The notes beneath the pieces were generated by a model, which had not been told where the DNA came from, searched no databases, and was given only the letters and a program-made list of their open reading frames with translations. 26,910 nt of DNA from positions 1 through 26,910 of the forward strand of contig CAWBBX010000128.1 in the NCBI GenBank assembly GCA_963787005.1, written 5' to 3'. This DNA comes from FEN-1297 sp963787005 (lineage in GTDB: Bacteria; Bacteroidota; Ignavibacteria; Ignavibacteriales; Ignavibacteriaceae). This document shows, piece by piece, positions 24,173-26,910 of the stretch. Made by a program: the position numbers and the translations under genes. The stretch's first letter is position 1. Every line of letters starts with the position of its first letter.

Positions 24173-24192
24173 TTGATAAAATTCATTATCAA
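24173..24192. repeat. Inverted repeat TTGATAA-N6-TTATCAA
   Basis: Perfect 7-bp arms at 24173-24179 and 24186-24192 with a 6-base spacer, in mid-spacer between the divergent lysine genes. The half-site TTGATA recurs at 24254-24265. It is not an FNR box: spacing between TTGAT and ATCAA is 10, not 4. Confidence 0.45.
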
Positions 24193-24253
24193 AAATTTCA
24201 ATTAAAATATTTATAATAATTACATGTATTAATCTATAAATATTCGGTTCAAG

Positions 24254-24265
24254 TATCAATTGATA
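24254..24265. repeat. Palindrome TATCAATTGATA
   Basis: A perfect 12-bp palindrome made of the same half-site as the inverted repeat 62 bases away, but in the reverse (tail-to-tail) order. It could be a second site for the same protein or chance in AT-rich DNA. Confidence 0.35.
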
Positions 24266-24343
24266 TTTTACCCTCTTAAAAAGGAAATAGTCCGGGTTTC
24301 ATGATAATTAAGCTTTTAGGGGAGGGTTGATTTTGGGATAGTA

Positions 24344-24368
24344 ATTTGTTACACTTACTGTAACAAAT
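24344..24368 (+). promoter_or_regulatory. Probable operator, perfect 10-5-10 inverted repeat
   Basis: Arms ATTTGTTACA (24344-24353) and TGTAACAAAT (24359-24368) with a CTTAC spacer end 9 bases before the Rrf2-type gene's ATG. Size, symmetry and placement fit an autoregulatory binding site for a dimeric repressor, most simply the adjacent Rrf2 protein. An RNA hairpin is the alternative. Confidence 0.7.
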
Positions 24369-24377
24369 AGAACGGTT

Positions 24378-24812
24378 ATGTCGGCTTCAACAAAATTATC
24401 GACAGCAGTAAAGGCAATATATTACCTTGCAGTTTCTCATCCCGATCCAAGGAGCAGTGCGGAGATTTCGGGGTACACCGGTGTAAACGCATCAAAATTG
24501 AGGAAGATTCTCTCAATGCTCGTAAAAACCGACATCCTTGAAAGTACACACGGTACCAGCGGTGGATTTGTCCTAAAAAAAATGCCTGATGAGCTTCATC
24601 TTCAGGAAATATACTGTGCGATTGAGGATCGAAAGGCGTTTTATCTGGATGTTAACAAACAGGGAGAAGGGAGCCTGAACGATACCGAAAAGATCAATAA
24701 TTTCTTTTTAGATCTTTTTTCGGATGTTCAGGTGGAGATTGAGAACATGATGAGGGAAATAAATATTAAATACATAATCGATAAAATTAATACTTCTAAA
24801 AACCAAAATTAA
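24378..24812 (+). CDS. Rrf2-family transcriptional regulator lacking the cysteine cluster
   Basis: 144-residue winged helix-turn-helix regulator. KLSTAVKAIYYLAVSHP, AEISGYTGVNASKLRKILSMLVK (recognition helix region, 28-50) and the wing HGTSGGF (58-64) are typical of Rrf2. The three cysteines that bind Fe-S clusters in IscR/NsrR-type members are absent; the sole Cys is C80, at the loop start. It therefore probably senses a small molecule or protein as CymR-like members do. It is placed 14 bases upstream of the ALDH7 gene and divergent from lat, which makes lysine or its semialdehyde a natural candidate signal (inference). A perfect palindrome immediately upstream suggests autoregulation. Confidence 0.85.
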   Translation: MSASTKLSTAVKAIYYLAVSHPDPRSSAEISGYTGVNASKLRKILSMLVKTDILESTHGTSGGFVLKKMPDELHLQEIYCAIEDRKAFYLDVNKQGEGSLNDTEKINNFFLDLFSDVQVEIENMMREINIKYIIDKINTSKNQN

Positions 24813-24826
24813 AATGGAGTTTTTTC

Positions 24827-26359
24827 ATGGAATTTCTAAAGAAGCTCGGAATTAAAGAGAAAAATTACGGCTCGTCATCCGGGACAAAATGGAATACGAC
24901 GACAACAGACGGTGAATTGAAAATATCATCGCCGACAAACGGTAAATTTGTTGCGTCTGTTTATCAGGCGTCGGAAAAAGATTACGATGATATTATGGAA
25001 AAAGCCGCGGATGCATTTAAAGTCTGGAGAAAAATACCTGCGCCGAAGAGAGGCGAAATAGTCAGGCAGATCGGATTGAAACTTAGAGAATATAAACCGT
25101 ACCTGGGCCGGCTGGTCTCATACGAGATGGGAAAATCGCTGCAGGAAGGACTCGGCGAGGTTCAGGAAATGATTGATATATGCGATTTCGCGGTGGGACA
25201 GTCGCGCCAGCTTTACGGTTTTACGATGGCTTCGGAGAGAGCCGAACACCGCATGTACGACCAGTATCATCCTTTGGGCACTGTTGCTACTATTTCCGCA
25301 TTTAATTTTCCGGTAGCTGTATATTCTTGGAACGCTATGATAGCCGCCGTCTGCGGTAACGTCAACGTCTGGAAGCCTTCATCAAAAGTGCCTCTTTCGG
25401 CTATTGCTACTCAGAATATAATTGCCGAAGTATTGCAGGAGAATAACCTGCCGGAAGGTATTTTTTCACTAGTAATAGGCAGAGGATCTACCATCGGTGA
25501 AAAAATTCTGAACGATAAGAGAATACCTCTTATTTCTATAACCGGATCAACCGCAGTCGGACAGCACGCTGCAGGAGTCATAGCAAAGAGATTCGGGAAG
25601 TATATCCTTGAATTGGGCGGGAATAACGCCATCATTATTACTCCGGACGCCGATCTTAAAATGGCCGTGCCTGCAATTGTTTTCGGCGCTGTGGGAACGT
25701 GCGGACAAAGATGTACAACTACAAGAAGACTTATAATACATGAATCAATTTACGATAAAGTAAAGGATATAATTGTTAAAGCCTACGGCGGTCTTAAAAT
25801 AGGCGATCCTCTGGATGAAAAGAATCACGTTGGCCCTCTTATAGATAAATCGGCAGTGGAACTGTTCAAAAACGCATTGGAAAAAGCGAAGAAAGAGGGA
25901 GGGGAGATTGTTTCCGGGGGCGACGTTTTATCCGGTAAAGGATATGAATCGGGAACTTATGTTGCGCCTGCTGTTGTTGAAGCGGAAAATAAATTCTCGA
26001 TTGTGCAGGAAGAAACCTTTGCGCCTATTCTCTACCTAATAAAATACAAGGGCGATGTGACAAACGCTATTGAGATTCAGAACGGCGTTGTACAAGGACT
26101 TTCATCATCGATATTCTCGAATAATATGAGAGAAGTCGAAAGGTTCCTCTCGGCAGAAGGTTCCGACTGCGGCATAGCAAACGTTAACATCGGTACTTCG
26201 GGTGCCGAGATCGGCGGGGCCTTCGGAGGTGAAAAAGAAACCGGCGGAGGAAGAGAATCAGGATCGGACGCATGGAAAGCATACATGAGAAGACAGACAA
26301 ATACCATAAACTATGGGAAGGAACTTCCTTTAGCACAAGGAATTAAGTTCGATATTTAA
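24827..26359 (+). CDS. ALDH7-type aldehyde dehydrogenase (alpha-aminoadipic semialdehyde dehydrogenase-like)
   Basis: 510-residue NAD(P)-dependent aldehyde dehydrogenase, the length of antiquitin (ALDH7A1) and bacterial AmaB. The catalytic cysteine is C296 in GTCGQRCTTTRRL and the general base E262 in LELGGNNAII; the LELGGNNAI signature is typical of ALDH7. NFPVAVYSWNAMIAAVCGNVNVWKPS (cofactor site) and ITGSTAVGQ are intact, as is the C-terminal EKETGGGRESGSDAWKAYMRR. The expected reaction oxidises alpha-aminoadipate semialdehyde, the product of the divergent lat gene, to alpha-aminoadipate. TGGAG lies 7 bases before the ATG. It is probably cotranscribed with the Rrf2 gene. Confidence 0.93.
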   Translation: MEFLKKLGIKEKNYGSSSGTKWNTTTTDGELKISSPTNGKFVASVYQASEKDYDDIMEKAADAFKVWRKIPAPKRGEIVRQIGLKLREYKPYLGRLVSYEMGKSLQEGLGEVQEMIDICDFAVGQSRQLYGFTMASERAEHRMYDQYHPLGTVATISAFNFPVAVYSWNAMIAAVCGNVNVWKPSSKVPLSAIATQNIIAEVLQENNLPEGIFSLVIGRGSTIGEKILNDKRIPLISITGSTAVGQHAAGVIAKRFGKYILELGGNNAIIITPDADLKMAVPAIVFGAVGTCGQRCTTTRRLIIHESIYDKVKDIIVKAYGGLKIGDPLDEKNHVGPLIDKSAVELFKNALEKAKKEGGEIVSGGDVLSGKGYESGTYVAPAVVEAENKFSIVQEETFAPILYLIKYKGDVTNAIEIQNGVVQGLSSSIFSNNMREVERFLSAEGSDCGIANVNIGTSGAEIGGAFGGEKETGGGRESGSDAWKAYMRRQTNTINYGKELPLAQGIKFDI

Positions 26360-26392
26360 TGCTGAATCTCACTTATAGAAACTTCTTTCATT

Positions 26393-26421
26393 AAAGCGGA
26401 CTTTATGTCCGCTTTTTATTT
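26393..26421 (+). terminator. Rho-independent terminator after ALDH7 gene
   Basis: A 9-bp perfect stem AAAGCGGAC (26393-26401) and GTCCGCTTT (26407-26415) with a TTTAT loop, followed by TTATTTA-rich sequence. It lies 33 bases after the stop and ends the Rrf2/ALDH7 unit. Confidence 0.88.
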
Positions 26422-26574
26422 AAATGAATCAAATTAATCCGCATTCCCATTTTGATAACTTTCGGCAATAATTTTCGTTTGACATGATGTGGATATTTAT
26501 AAGTAATGAAAGAAATTGATTTTCGCGTCAGATGGTATAATTATTGTTAACTTCTTATAAAATCAGGCACTACT

Positions 26575-26910
26575 TTGAAACGACTAAATCTACAAACATT
26601 TATTCCAAAAGAACAGGATCTTGAGATAAACCAGTATAAGGTTTTGGCAGGGATTCGCGCGTATAGGGCGGAGTTTTTGAAGAATAAGCTTTATCCGTCG
26701 CTCGCGGAACTTGTATATCTTTCTTCCCAGCTGGAAGAGATTATAAACAGAAAAACCGGTGCGTCGTTTCCTTTGCCGAAAGGAATTAAGGGCTACAGCT
26801 CAAAAGACAAAAATATCATCGTGGAGATTATAGAAAAATCGAAAGAGCGACCGGAATACTTATTCGGCCTTATCGAATGGGCATTGCCGCAGATAAAGGA
26901 AGTGATAGAC
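26575..26910 (+). CDS. Unrecognised protein, 3' end cut by window edge
   Basis: An open frame from TTG 26575 to the window end, 112 codons without a stop. It begins MKRLNLQTFIPKEQDLEINQYKVLAGIRAYRAEFLKNKLYPSL (read as pieces) and continues with LEEIINRKTG, SKDKNIIVEIIEKSKERPEYLFGLIEWALPQIKEVID. It is charged and mostly helical, with no signal peptide or membrane segment, so probably cytoplasmic. Codon use resembles its neighbours, with third positions often G or C, which supports a real gene. CAGG at 26564-26567 is a weak ribosome site. I do not recognise the family and assign no function. Confidence 0.65.
   Translation, partial: MKRLNLQTFIPKEQDLEINQYKVLAGIRAYRAEFLKNKLYPSLAELVYLSSQLEEIINRKTGASFPLPKGIKGYSSKDKNIIVEIIEKSKERPEYLFGLIEWALPQIKEVID

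Larger units (their letters stand above)
23993..24377. promoter_or_regulatory. Divergent regulatory spacer between lat and the Rrf2 gene
   Basis: 385 AT-rich bases with no gene. It must hold the promoters of both lat (-) and the regulator/ALDH7 unit (+). I found no exact TTTG-N19-TAnnTTTG match on either strand. Three palindromes stand out and are listed apart: 24173-24192, 24254-24265 and 24344-24368. Confidence 0.6.

Noticed and set aside
24173..24192. FNR/CRP-type box from TTGAT...ATCAA
   Set aside because: FNR requires a 4-base spacer; here it is 10.

Overview
The window reads as about 26.9 kb of chromosome from a bacterium of the Bacteroidota/Chlorobi/Ignavibacteriota group, most like Ignavibacteria. 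This placement is an inference from: a histone H1-like Hc1 gene; promoter-like sequences of the TTTG-N19-TAnnTTTG type; an outer-membrane barrel whose mature N-terminus has the SPYxxxGIGDL signature; frequent TTG starts; moderate GC with tight, overlapping operons. No rRNA, tRNA, CRISPR array, insertion sequence or prophage was seen. The content is mostly core metabolism and cell envelope, not an accessory island.

Layout. 2-5466 (+): an envelope/carbohydrate run with a 5'-truncated glycogen synthase (glgA), a GmhB-type phosphatase, a lipoprotein, an outer-membrane beta-barrel and a secreted TPR protein, closed by a hairpin. 5561-8619 (+): glyA, tatC and a long-chain polyprenyl diphosphate synthase. 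8676-10457 (-): an orphan HisA-like isomerase, a stand-alone cyclic-nucleotide-binding protein and a universal stress protein. 10458-10939: a non-coding gap with inverted repeats and a possible gene remnant. 10940-14725 (+): an alpha/beta hydrolase, bioY, a large membrane Fe-S oxidoreductase resembling ETF:menaquinone oxidoreductases, an Hc1 histone-like gene and a strong terminator. 14726-15886 (+): a CapA-family protein whose start codon abuts that terminator. 16075-17088 (+): an NAD-type isocitrate dehydrogenase-family enzyme. 17213-18200 (+): a dihydrouridine synthase split by a one-base frameshift. 18251-21819 (+): an overlapping run of PAP2-like membrane protein, PolX-like protein, enoyl-CoA hydratase-like protein and apt. 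21858-23992 (-): rsmI and lysine 6-aminotransferase. 24378-26359 (+): an Rrf2-type regulator and an ALDH7-type aldehyde dehydrogenase, then a terminator. 26575-end (+): an unrecognised partial gene.

The clearest functional module is at the right end. Lysine 6-aminotransferase (-) and the ALDH7-type dehydrogenase (+) would convert L-lysine to alpha-aminoadipate. They are divergently arranged around a cysteine-poor Rrf2 regulator, and the spacer carries several palindromes, one a perfect 10-5-10 inverted repeat next to the regulator's start. Other points of interest are a PolX homologue whose palm catalytic Asp pair is replaced while its PHP domain is intact, the dus frameshift, and the lipoprotein/barrel/TPR trio. 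I found no convincing defence or otherwise wholly novel multi-gene system.
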